In this document: positions 1 through 4,749 of the stretch, piece after piece
How positions within the stretch are numbered: position 1 is the first letter of the stretch
Layout of the letters: each line of letters starts with the position of its first letter
NCBI GenBank assembly: GCA_937864385.1
Contig: CALMJN010000445.1
Location: 1-5,252 of the forward strand
DNA from: an uncultured Methanosarcinales archaeon
Lineage (GTDB): Archaea; Halobacteriota; Methanosarcinia; Methanotrichales; Methanotrichaceae
Direction: 5' to 3'
Length of the DNA: 5,252 nucleotides
Translations under genes and position numbers: made by a program
Notes under the pieces: model-generated
Told to the model about the DNA's origin: nothing
The model's input: only the letters and a program-made list of their open reading frames with translations
Databases searched by the model: none

Positions 1-129
1 AAGTTGGAGGCTGTAGACCATCCCATGATGAAGGATCTGAAAGCGGTTCTGCAGGGGGAGAGGATCAAAGGCTATCCCACCCTGGAAGACATCATGGACA
101 GGACGGATCTCTATGATATCAAGCTCTAA
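1..129 (+). CDS. C-terminal end of an unidentified protein (partial at window edge)
   Basis: Frame 1 is open from the window edge for 42 codons and ends at a TAA at 127-129. The visible tail is charged and ends in TLEDIMDRTDLYDIKL. I do not recognise the family. The next reading frame starts inside this one (ATG at 113), a 17-base overlap, so the two genes were probably co-transcribed and translationally coupled. Because that next gene is a nucleotidyltransferase of a toxin-antitoxin-like type, this gene could encode its small partner. That is inference from position only; the start and any domain lie outside the window. The overlap and a plausible amino-acid composition make a real coding end likely. 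Confidence 0.6.
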   Translation, partial: KLEAVDHPMMKDLKAVLQGERIKGYPTLEDIMDRTDLYDIKL

Positions 130-487
130 CAAGATCTCCCGGCGAGAGGAGGTAAGCGAGTTGCTCGATCTGCTCGGCCGGGTTCTGGAGCGGAGGGTCG
201 AGGCCCTGCTTATAAGCGGAGCGGTTATGCTGGAGCTGGGGCTGAAGGATGCCACCTAGGATATCGACTTGGTCTGTTGGAATGAGGAGGAAAGGAAGAG
301 GCTGCTTGCCGCTTGCAGAGCCCTGGGCTTTCAGATCGTCGGCCCGGAGAAGAGACATGAACGGCTGGGCGTCAACCGGCTGGCGGTCAAGGGCGAGCGC
401 AACATGGACATCTTCGCCGAGCAGATCTCCCCAAGGACGCAAATTGATTTACACCAGAACGCCGATATTATGAAAAATACGGGATGA
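113..487 (+). pseudogene. DUF6036-like nucleotidyltransferase gene interrupted by in-frame TAG
   Basis: Reading from ATG 113 gives 124 codons with one internal TAG at 257-259 (codon 49). Residues 35-48 read ISGAVMLELGLKDAT up to the stop, and the codons after it read DIDLVCWNEEERKRLL. This matches the G-G/S ... D-x-D start of a nucleotidyltransferase fold, as in DUF6036-type proteins, where the site usually reads (K/R)DIDLV. The catalytic Asp50 and Asp52 directly follow the stop. A lysine codon AAG would become TAG by one change. Downstream, GPEKRHERLGVNRLAVKG and NMDIFAEQ also fit the family. The frame ends at 487 after only 124 codons, whereas I recall family members nearer 200, so the 3' end may also be lost. 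It overlaps the upstream gene by 17 bases and the MNT gene by 4. Without readthrough or suppression only 48 residues are made, lacking the active site. Family assignment rests on motif recognition. Confidence 0.65.
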
Positions 488-783
488 CCATGAGAAGACT
501 TGAAGAGATCCAGGAGATCCTGAGGCAGAAAAAGCCAATCCTTAGGGAGAGATTCAAAGTCAAAGAGATCGGCATCTTTGGATCCTTTGTCAGGGGCGAG
601 GAGAAGGATACCAGTGACCTCGACATCCTGGTAGAGCTGGAGAGGCCCGTCGGCCTCATCAAGTTCGTTGGCCTGCAAAACTACCTCTCCGACGAGCTGG
701 GCGAGAAGGTGGATCTGGTTACGAAAAGCGCTCTCAAGCCCAGAATCAAGAAGAACATTTTAAGTGAGGTCGTATACGTATGA
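484..783 (+). CDS. mntA: MNT-domain minimal nucleotidyltransferase, antitoxin of an MNT-HEPN pair
   Basis: This 99-residue protein is a minimal nucleotidyltransferase. Residues 29-47 hold the signature: IGIFGSFVRGE with Gly33-Ser34, then Asp45 and Asp47 in SDLDILVEL. The third acidic residue is probably Asp77 in KVDLVT. Its length is normal for the family. In characterised MntA-HepT systems the MNT protein is the antitoxin: it transfers AMP from ATP to a tyrosine near the HEPN toxin's active site and silences it. All catalytic residues are present, so an active enzyme is expected, in the cytoplasm. ATG 484 overlaps the TGA of the broken upstream gene; the second ATG at 490 is an alternative start, with GGGATGA just before it. 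The stop overlaps the next start (ATGA at 780-783), which is typical of coupled toxin-antitoxin pairs. The symbol is given by family analogy. Confidence 0.9.
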   Translation: MTMRRLEEIQEILRQKKPILRERFKVKEIGIFGSFVRGEEKDTSDLDILVELERPVGLIKFVGLQNYLSDELGEKVDLVTKSALKPRIKKNILSEVVYV

Positions 784-1127
784 CCGGCAGGGACTGCTGG
801 GAGTACGTAGAGGACTTAGCCAGGTACATGAATTTTGCTTTGCAGTTCACAGAGGATATGGATTTCGATGAATTCGCAAACGATCCAAAGACGGTTATCG
901 CCGTAACAAAATGCATCGAGGTTGTGGGCGAGGCCACAAAGCACATTCCTGACTCATTCAAGACAAAATACCAGGAGATTCCCTGGAGGGATATGGCTGG
1001 AATGAGGGATAGGCTTGTCCACGGCTACTTCACAGTTGATTTGGAGATCGTCTGGCATACGGTGACAGATGAGTTTCCACAGATCCTGCCTTTTATAGAG
1101 AAGGCACTAATTGACGCGGACAATTGA
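780..1127 (+). CDS. hepT: HEPN-domain (HepT/DUF86-type) toxin RNase
   Basis: This 115-residue, mostly helical protein carries the HEPN ribonuclease motif R-x4-H at Arg76-His81 (sequence RDRLVHGYF), followed by Tyr83, giving the RX4HXY form. In the studied HepT-MntA system the tyrosine of this motif is the one AMPylated by MntA, so Tyr83 is the expected modification site. HepT toxins are RNases that act as dimers in the cytoplasm; the pair is a type VII toxin-antitoxin system. Preceding helices include VIAVTKCIEVVGEATKHIP (about 39-57), typical of DUF86. Length matches the family, and there is no break. The start overlaps the MNT stop by four bases and is preceded by TGAGGT at 765-770 as a ribosome binding site. 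No internal promoter is evident, so expression should follow the MNT gene. The order antitoxin then toxin reverses that of the Shewanella pair. Confidence 0.9.
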   Translation: MTGRDCWEYVEDLARYMNFALQFTEDMDFDEFANDPKTVIAVTKCIEVVGEATKHIPDSFKTKYQEIPWRDMAGMRDRLVHGYFTVDLEIVWHTVTDEFPQILPFIEKALIDADN

Positions 1128-1145
1128 AAGGATGGCTATTGGCAC

Positions 1146-1235
1146 TTGAGCAATCATGAGCGGATAGATAGAGGGCTGGCGCTGCTGAGAACGGGCCTGC
1201 AGCCCTTCGTGGAGCGCAAGCTGAACGCATTTTAA
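1146..1235 (+). pseudogene. N-terminal fragment resembling a Swt1-family HEPN protein
   Basis: A frame from TTG 1146 reads SNHERIDRGLALLRTG followed by LQPFVERKLNAF and then stops at TAA 1233-1235. From memory this closely resembles the first residues of large proteins with an N-terminal Swt1-family HEPN domain, which begin with an S-N-x-E/D-R-I/V pattern and then a G-L-x-P-F-V-E-R stretch. Those proteins run to hundreds of residues and are often found in phage-defence loci; here only about 28 remain. An ATG at 1132 lies one frame away (ATGGCTATT), and the usual start would need a one-base shift, so the beginning may also be damaged. It lies 18 bases after the HEPN toxin stop. It is probably a non-functional relic. 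The family call depends on a short match. Confidence 0.45.
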
Positions 1236-1281
1236 TGGAGAATGAATGGAGGGCCATCAAGAATATGGAGCCGCATAAATC

Positions 1282-1446
1282 ATGACCGAGCAGAATCGCA
1301 GGTATGTTACCAAGGAGATCGGCAAGCTCCTGTCCGAGATCTGGCGGATCAAGGGGCTGGCGGAGCAGGAGTACGGGCCGAAGCACCCCATCACCAAGAA
1401 GCTGGCCAGCATGCATGAGGATGCACAGAAACTGCTGCGGGAATGA
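1282..1446 (+). CDS. Small 54-residue hypothetical protein, duplicated in the window
   Basis: ATG 1282 opens a 54-codon frame ending at TGA 1444-1446, with a stop just upstream in frame, so this is the first possible ATG. The product is charged and looks helical, with internal stretches EIGKLLSEIWRIKGLAEQEY and HPITKKLASMHEDAQKLLRE. I do not recognise the family. A GGAG at 1267-1270 is a weak ribosome binding site 11 bases away. The main argument that it was once a real gene is the second copy at 3849-3974, which aligns without gaps over 126 bases. Several of the differences are synonymous or conservative in this frame, although that copy now has a TGA. It could be a free small protein, perhaps antitoxin-like, or the tail of a larger lost gene. 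It has no signal peptide or membrane segment. Confidence 0.5.
   Translation: MTEQNRRYVTKEIGKLLSEIWRIKGLAEQEYGPKHPITKKLASMHEDAQKLLRE
1321..1446. repeat. Direct repeat copy 1 (126 bp), intact ORF version
   Basis: This segment covers codons 14 to the stop of the 54-residue ORF and is repeated in the same orientation at 3849-3974. By hand alignment there are 11 differences in 126 positions and no gaps. The match stops sharply after the stop codon, and to the left it fades into a weakly similar stretch. The repeated unit therefore appears to be the gene itself and not a flanking mobile element end. Confidence 0.85.
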
Positions 1447-1506
1447 ATCAAGAGATCGAGTCTGCGAATAAATAAAAGGGCAGTAGATGAGATATAGATA
1501 TCATTA

Positions 1507-1523
1507 GGCCAGTTATGCTGGCC
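1507..1523. terminator. Hairpin between convergent genes, possible terminator
   Basis: GGCCAG (1507-1512) and CTGGCC (1518-1523) form a perfect 6-bp GC-rich stem with a 5-base loop. It lies in the 148-base gap between the convergent stops of the 54-residue ORF (1446) and the Fic gene (1595). On the minus strand, reading out of Fic, the hairpin is followed about 30 bases later by a T-rich run (complement of 1467-1477). Archaeal termination mainly needs T-rich tracts, so that run may matter more than the stem. Confidence 0.35.
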
Positions 1524-1594
1524 AGGCCGGAGGAGATCGCAAACTCTGAGGGCCTCGGTATAGCCGCCCCCCTTTTCGCAATCATTACAGCTCA

Positions 1595-2737
1595 TCAGCG
1601 AGGCTCGTTGTTCTCTCCTCCCCGAACTATTGCCGATAAGCTGCCGATGTATTGCCGATATTTTGCCGATAAACGATAGGATCGAGCACGGCGGGAGGGA
1701 TCGGCTACCTCAAGCCAGCCGTCTTCCACCCAATCCTTTAGAAGATTTCTGGCCATGCGCTCGGAGAGGCCCAGCTCGGCTGCCACCTGGGGAGCAGCGA
1801 TGGTCTCTCTTCCGGCAAAGAGGCCGAGCACTACCCTTGCCCGATGATCCAGGCGGCGCAGGTCCTCCGGTTCTTCCTCTAGCTCCTGCACAGCGCACTT
1901 TTGGGCAGCGAGCCGGACGGCCTCAAAGACCGCGGCCAGGGTGGAGATGAAGTATTCCAGCCAGGGCGTCAGACCAGCCTCGCTTCTGCCGAAGTAGTAG
2001 TTGTGGTGAGGATGGACGGTCAGAGCCCGATAGTATCCGGGCAGATCTCGGGCGTGGTGCTCCTCCAGGGAGAAGAAGCCGTTCAGGCCGTAGCCGCCTT
2101 TATGCAGGATGAAGGTTGCCAGCAGGCGCGCCGTCCTGCCGTTGCCGTCGTAGTAGGGGTGAATGGTGACAAACTGATAGTGGACCAGGCCGGCTATGAT
2201 GGGGGCGGGCAGACCGGACCTCTCCGCCTCGGCGGCCCAGGCCACCAGGGAGGCCATGAGGGCCGGGACGTCCTTTGCCTCCGGCGGCAGGTAGATCAGA
2301 GCGCCCGTGGAGCTGTTCTTGATGGCGTTCTGGCCCTCCCGGTAGGGCGTGGGCCTGGCCCGGGGACCGACCTCGACCAGAGCGTGCAGCCTTTTGATCA
2401 GCTCCTCGGTGAGCGGCTTATTCTTTTCTGCCCACTCCTCGACCCGGAGGAGGGCGTTCCAATAGTTGCGAACTTCAGAGACGTCCCGCTCCCGGTCGGC
2501 GATTTCCAGATTGGCATCGACCATTACCGCCTTTGCCTGGGACAATGTGAGGCGGTTTCCTTCAATGTAGGTGGAGTAGTGCACCGCGCGCACGCGGGCG
2601 TGCGCCCGAAGCTCGGCCTGCGCCGAAGGCGGCAATGGCGTATGGTCCACCAGGGCGCGGGCTGCCTCGATCTGCATCAGGCCGCGGGCGATGGCGGGGG
2701 TGAGGGTGTAGCGGGGGGACCAAGTTAGAGTGGCCAT
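1595..2737 (-). CDS. Fic-family protein AMP-transferase (class II) with C-terminal winged helix
   Basis: This 380-residue protein is a complete Fic enzyme, expected to transfer AMP from ATP to hydroxyl side chains of target proteins. The Fic motif HPYYDGNGRTAR is at 193-204, with catalytic His193, the phosphate-binding DGNGR loop and Arg204. The flap before it is near 143-152 (STGALIYLPP). An inhibitory motif S-x3-E-G lies at 55-60 (STYIEG), N-terminal to the Fic core, so this is an autoinhibited class II protein in which Glu59 would block productive ATP binding. The N-terminal region (about 5-75) fits the Fic_N type. Residues about 295-356 form a probable winged helix (ETIAAPQVAAELGLSERMAR), suggesting DNA binding or autoregulation. 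ATG 2737 is in front of the normal N-terminus, with GGGAAAG as a weak ribosome site. The gene is more GC-rich than its surroundings, consistent with acquisition. The last 20 or so residues run through an 11-bp tandem repeat. The targets cannot be read from sequence. Confidence 0.93.
   Translation of the reverse strand: MATLTWSPRYTLTPAIARGLMQIEAARALVDHTPLPPSAQAELRAHARVRAVHYSTYIEGNRLTLSQAKAVMVDANLEIADRERDVSEVRNYWNALLRVEEWAEKNKPLTEELIKRLHALVEVGPRARPTPYREGQNAIKNSSTGALIYLPPEAKDVPALMASLVAWAAEAERSGLPAPIIAGLVHYQFVTIHPYYDGNGRTARLLATFILHKGGYGLNGFFSLEEHHARDLPGYYRALTVHPHHNYYFGRSEAGLTPWLEYFISTLAAVFEAVRLAAQKCAVQELEEEPEDLRRLDHRARVVLGLFAGRETIAAPQVAAELGLSERMARNLLKDWVEDGWLEVADPSRRARSYRLSAKYRQYIGSLSAIVRGGENNEPR
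1620..1674. repeat. 11-bp tandem repeat within the 3' end of the Fic gene
   Basis: Four units beginning TGCCGAT start at 1631, 1642, 1653 and 1664, exactly 11 bases apart. A fifth, degenerate unit precedes them at 1620-1630 and matches unit 2 at 7 of 11 positions. The constant core is TGCCGAT followed by an AT-rich tail. Because 11 is not a multiple of 3, the repeat is read in all three frames in the Fic C-terminus (LSAK, YRQY, IGS, LSAI). The period of about one helical turn would also suit a protein-binding array, but slippage is the simpler source. Confidence 0.85.
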
Positions 2738-2931
2738 TTATTTCTTTCCCAATATGTTATTTCTTTCTTGCGTTTAGGATTTCAGGAATAAGCCTTCAGA
2801 ACTGGATAATGGAATTCTCCAGATTTAACGAGCTTTCTCTTTTTAAGACTGATTGCATCTGCTAATGGCAAACATTGTTCAAATATCATATAAAAATCCT
2901 GTCCATCAAATCCAATTATCGATGTTGGCTG
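2738..2931. other. AT-rich stretch upstream of Fic with no convincing gene
   Basis: Base composition changes abruptly from the GC-rich Fic gene to AT-rich DNA here, and back to GC-rich near 2930. The minus strand is open from about 2930 down to a TGA at 2782-2784, reading among others IIGFDGQDFYMIFEQCLPL and LVKSGEFHYPVLKAYS. This could be the tail of a decayed minus-strand gene, but I cannot name it and no start or ribosome site supports it. The segment next to 2737 should hold the Fic promoter; ACATATT on the minus strand, about 10-20 bases before the start, is too close to be a clear TATA box. Confidence 0.3.
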
Positions 2932-3087
2932 AAGTCTTCGAAAGGCGTATACGCCACCGTGCTGAAGAGCTCCTTGGCCATGATCGAGAATCCGGAATGG
3001 CGCATCTTCTTGATGAAGGACCTGTCCGCTGCGGAGGAAGCCCAGAAGCATGGGGCGAAGCTGGTGGAGGTTGAGGTGAAGTTTTAA
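2932..3087 (+). pseudogene. Orphan C-terminal gene fragment of unknown family
   Basis: From about 2932 one + frame becomes GC-rich and protein-like: VYATVLKSSLAMIENPEWRI, then FLMKDLSAAEEAQKHG, ending KLVEVEVKF at TAA 3085-3087. The same frame remains open upstream to an ATG at 2875, but those residues (MFKYHIKILSIKSNYRCWL) come from the AT-rich stretch and look non-coding, so the natural N-terminus is probably missing. A 70-residue protein starting at 2875 is formally possible. I do not recognise the family. The fragment resembles the end of a larger soluble protein. Its strand matches the Swt1-like fragment at 1146, so both could be ends of one lost gene split by the Fic insertion, but nothing in the sequence proves this. 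Confidence 0.4.
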
Positions 3088-3093
3088 ATGTCG

Positions 3094-3109
3094 CCGGCAG
3101 GAGGGCCGG
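3094..3109. terminator. GC-rich hairpin between convergent fragment ends
   Basis: CCGGC (3094-3098) and GCCGG (3105-3109) pair around a 6-base loop. The hairpin sits in the 30-base gap between a + strand stop (3087) and a minus-strand stop (3118), where a bidirectional terminator would be expected. There is no clear T tract on either side, so the role is uncertain. Confidence 0.3.
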
Positions 3110-3117
3110 ATGCCTCA

Positions 3118-3306
3118 TTACAGCTCGCAGGCACCAGGGCGGCCCTTGCCTCCCACCGGCTCGGTCTTCCTGTAGGCGTTATACCAGAATTTGTGCCCTT
3201 CTTCTCTCTGCCTGCGCTCCTGGTCCACATAGCCCCATCTGCCCAGGCCCCTCAATGAGCTGGAGAGCCGCCACTCAATGCGAATCCAATCGGCATCTAT
3301 GTTGAA
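3118..3306 (-). pseudogene. Winged-helix protein remnant (C-terminal part)
   Basis: The minus strand reads 62 codons without an ATG, from just after the TGA at 3307-3309 to the TAA at 3118-3120. The stretch WRLSSSLRGLGRWGYVDQER, followed by RRQREEGHKFWYNAYRKTEP, looks like the recognition helix and wing of a winged helix-turn-helix regulator, where S-x-S-R-S-L-R-x-L-E-x-x-G-Y/L-V patterns are common. The N-terminal helices and a start codon are missing, so this is probably a relic. It lies directly behind the exported-protein gene in the same reading frame, separated only by that gene's stop. The join may be a deletion junction or an old stop mutation. The coding character is good, the family call moderate. 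Confidence 0.45.
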
Positions 3307-3732
3307 TCACCAAGTGTGGAGGAAGATCTCTTGCGTCAGCCTGGCAATAGCGTTCTCACTCACTGGTTCCCTACTTGAGACATATACGTCCTGCTTTCCA
3401 AACTTGGAGAGATCGCTACTGGCATTGAACTGCTCTGTCATATATCCTGTGTCTGATCCGAGAAGTGTGGGTGTGCTCCTAATTGCTGATTCGTCTAGCT
3501 TCGCTTTGGTCAAGGTTGTATTCTCGCCAAAATGCAGCTGAATAAACGCATTATATTCCTCCACAAGGGCATTGTATTCGGCCACATTTTGCCCTTGAAG
3601 TGCCTTTTCATAAGCCATGCCCAACTCGTAGCTGAGGTTCATCCCGTCGAGCATAATTTGCTGTTCGGAGGTAAATCCAGAACCCAGTCCAGCCATGAGG
3701 ACCAGACAGATCGATAAAATCATTCCTTTCAT
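3307..3732 (-). CDS. Small exported protein of unknown function
   Basis: This 141-residue protein begins MKGMILSICLVLMAGLGSGF, a Sec-type signal peptide with a short positive start, a hydrophobic core (about 4-16) and a likely cleavage site near residues 18-21. There is no lipobox at the expected place. The mature part is hydrophilic, with a tyrosine/glutamate-rich helical segment (about 30-66, with YEKALQGQNVAEYNALVEEY) and three N-x-S/T sequons at Asn32, Asn71 and Asn103, fitting an archaeal surface or secreted glycoprotein. I do not recognise the family. ATG 3732 is preceded by GTGAT, which resembles the archaeal GGTGAT ribosome site; ATG 3723 is a weaker alternative. The end (ARLTQEIFLHTW) may be natural, or the gene may be truncated, because the next codons in frame belong to a winged-helix relic. 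It has its own promoter candidate at 3766-3781. Confidence 0.65.
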   Translation of the reverse strand: MKGMILSICLVLMAGLGSGFTSEQQIMLDGMNLSYELGMAYEKALQGQNVAEYNALVEEYNAFIQLHFGENTTLTKAKLDESAIRSTPTLLGSDTGYMTEQFNASSDLSKFGKQDVYVSSREPVSENAIARLTQEIFLHTW

Positions 3733-3765
3733 CTAGATCACAACCATTACTATTCAGCTCTTATC

Positions 3766-3781
3766 AAATATTTCTTTTTCT
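3766..3781 (-). promoter_or_regulatory. Candidate TATA box and BRE for the exported-protein gene
   Basis: On the minus strand AAATATTT (3773-3766) is preceded by the purine-rich GAAAAAGA (3781-3774), an arrangement like an archaeal TATA box with a BRE. The box lies about 34 bases before ATG 3732, giving a predicted short leader that contains the GTGAT ribosome site. Confidence 0.4.
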
Positions 3782-3819
3782 CTCCTTTCAGCTTTGGAAC
3801 TGGACAACTCAGAATGCAT

Positions 3820-3974
3820 AATCGGGCAATACCGTAGCGAAGACTGTCGGCAAGCTCCTGTCCGAGATCTGACGGATCAAGGCCCTGGCGGAGCAGGAGT
3901 ACGGGCTAGAGCACCCCATCACCAAGAAGCTAGCCAGAATGCACAAGGATGCACAGAAACTGCTGCGGGATTGA
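3820..3974 (+). pseudogene. Degenerate second copy of the 54-residue ORF
   Basis: Bases 3849-3974 align without gaps to 1321-1446, with the same natural stop, but the TGG of the first copy (Trp21) is TGA here (3870-3872). From about 3820 to 3848 a weak match to the first copy's start continues with a net two-base length difference, so there is also a likely frameshift and no matching ATG. Remaining in-frame residues after the stop read RIKALAEQEYGLEHPITKKL. Differences from copy 1 include GP to LE-type replacements, so the copies diverged for some time. It probably makes no product. A different frame stays open through it from 3794, but that is a shadow. Confidence 0.75.
3849..3974. repeat. 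Direct repeat copy 2 (126 bp), broken version
   Basis: This is the same-orientation partner of 1321-1446, about 2.53 kb away. By hand count 115 of 126 positions agree. The two copies bracket the Fic gene, the orphan fragments and the exported-protein gene, so recombination between them could delete that whole block. Confidence 0.85.
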
Positions 3975-4050
3975 ATTTCAGCATGCTACGGCCACAGGCA
4001 TTTCATTTGATGGCTATTTGATGGCATCAACTGTCTTCAGTCAACTCTTA

Positions 4051-4073
4051 GGGAAAACACCTGTGTTATATAC
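4051..4073 (+). promoter_or_regulatory. Archaeal promoter (BRE plus TATA) of the DUF3800 gene
   Basis: TTATATAC at 4066-4073 is a near-ideal archaeal TATA box, with purine-rich GGGAAAACA at 4051-4059 upstream as a possible BRE. Transcription about 25 bases downstream would begin in the 4090s, only a few bases before ATG 4101. This predicts a leaderless or nearly leaderless transcript and decides against the in-frame TTG at 4080 as the start. Confidence 0.6.
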
Positions 4074-4100
4074 ACCGATTTGCCGTACAAGGCGATTGAA

Positions 4101-4733
4101 ATGAAGGTCTACATCGATGAGTCCGGCAACTTAGGCGGCCTGGGGTCTAAGGTCTCGGAGGAGGATCCTTACTTCATACTTGCTGCGTTGATAACTGGGG
4201 AGGATCTTCCCATAAAAAGGTGCATAAGGGATGTCAGGCAGACCCTTAAGAAGAAGCACAGAGTATTGTCCGAGCTTAAGTTCAACCGATCAAGTGATCC
4301 AAGCAAGCGGCGTATCCTGGAGTGCGTGGCAAAGACGAATAGTAATATTGCCTATATATTTTTACGCAAGGATCAGGCGGCATTTCTGTCTCATTACCAC
4401 GGAATAGAGCCTCAGGTACTGTACAACGACCTCTATAAGCAGTTATTGTATGGGGTCATCCACGAGTACGAATTCCCTCAAGAAGCCATAGAGATCGTTA
4501 TAGACAGATTCCTGTATGGGGCTGCTCAGGAAAGATTTGATAATTACCTGGCAGACGGCTTGATGAGAAGCATAAACGTGTCCCATCTGGATTCTAAACA
4601 ATGTCCCTGTCTTCAGGCTACAGACTTCATTGCCGGAGCCATAGCCCGCAAATATAGAGAGAATGACTATTTATATTATAATAAGATTCAGCACAAGATA
4701 ATTATGGCCCTTGAGTTCTTTGAATCAAAATAA
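4101..4733 (+). CDS. DUF3800-family protein (predicted RNase H-like fold)
   Basis: Starting at ATG 4101 this is a 210-residue DUF3800 protein. It opens with the family signature MKVYIDESGNLG (Asp6, Glu7), then FILAALI (25-31), SELKF (57-61, Glu58), IEIVIDR (130-136, Asp135) and CLQATDFIAGAIARKY (170-185, Asp175). The four acidic positions 6, 58, 135 and 175 are well placed to form the metal-binding site expected for an RNase H-like nuclease fold. Biochemical activity of the family is poorly known; members are common in phage, plasmid and defence contexts. The length is normal and there are no interruptions. It has its own TATA promoter 30 bases upstream and no partner gene on either side, so it looks like a single-gene unit. 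Its AT content is higher than that of Fic. The in-frame TTG at 4080 would add seven residues before the conserved start and is not supported. Confidence 0.85.
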   Translation: MKVYIDESGNLGGLGSKVSEEDPYFILAALITGEDLPIKRCIRDVRQTLKKKHRVLSELKFNRSSDPSKRRILECVAKTNSNIAYIFLRKDQAAFLSHYHGIEPQVLYNDLYKQLLYGVIHEYEFPQEAIEIVIDRFLYGAAQERFDNYLADGLMRSINVSHLDSKQCPCLQATDFIAGAIARKYRENDYLYYNKIQHKIIMALEFFESK

Positions 4734-4749
4734 ATGAAAATTAGTGAAC

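Noticed and set aside
331..678. Minus-strand frame of 115 codons over the nucleotidyltransferase and MNT genes
   Set aside because: Both + strand genes covered have recognisable catalytic motifs; the antisense text has none.
771..778. Palindrome CGTATACG before the HEPN start as an operator
   Set aside because: It is short, lies inside the MNT coding end, and has no promoter beside it; chance is sufficient.
1093..1595. Two minus-strand frames between the HEPN toxin and Fic
   Set aside because: They are antisense to the HEPN gene and the duplicated 54-residue ORF, and lack domain-like sequence or a ribosome site.
1620..1674. CRISPR array or replication iterons
   Set aside because: The units are 11 bases with no spacers, they lie inside a coding end, and no rep, cas or origin gene is nearby.
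1901..2728. Long + strand frame of 275 codons
   Set aside because: It lies wholly antisense to the Fic gene, whose motifs are unmistakable. The + product is a glycine/valine-rich shadow of GC-rich coding DNA.
3870..3872. TGA in the second small-ORF copy as a recoded codon
   Set aside because: The copy also lacks a matching start and has a net two-base shift upstream, so simple decay explains it.
4080..4100. TTG 4080 as the start of the DUF3800 gene
   Set aside because: The family signature begins at MKVYIDESG (ATG 4101), and the TATA box places transcription start downstream of 4080.
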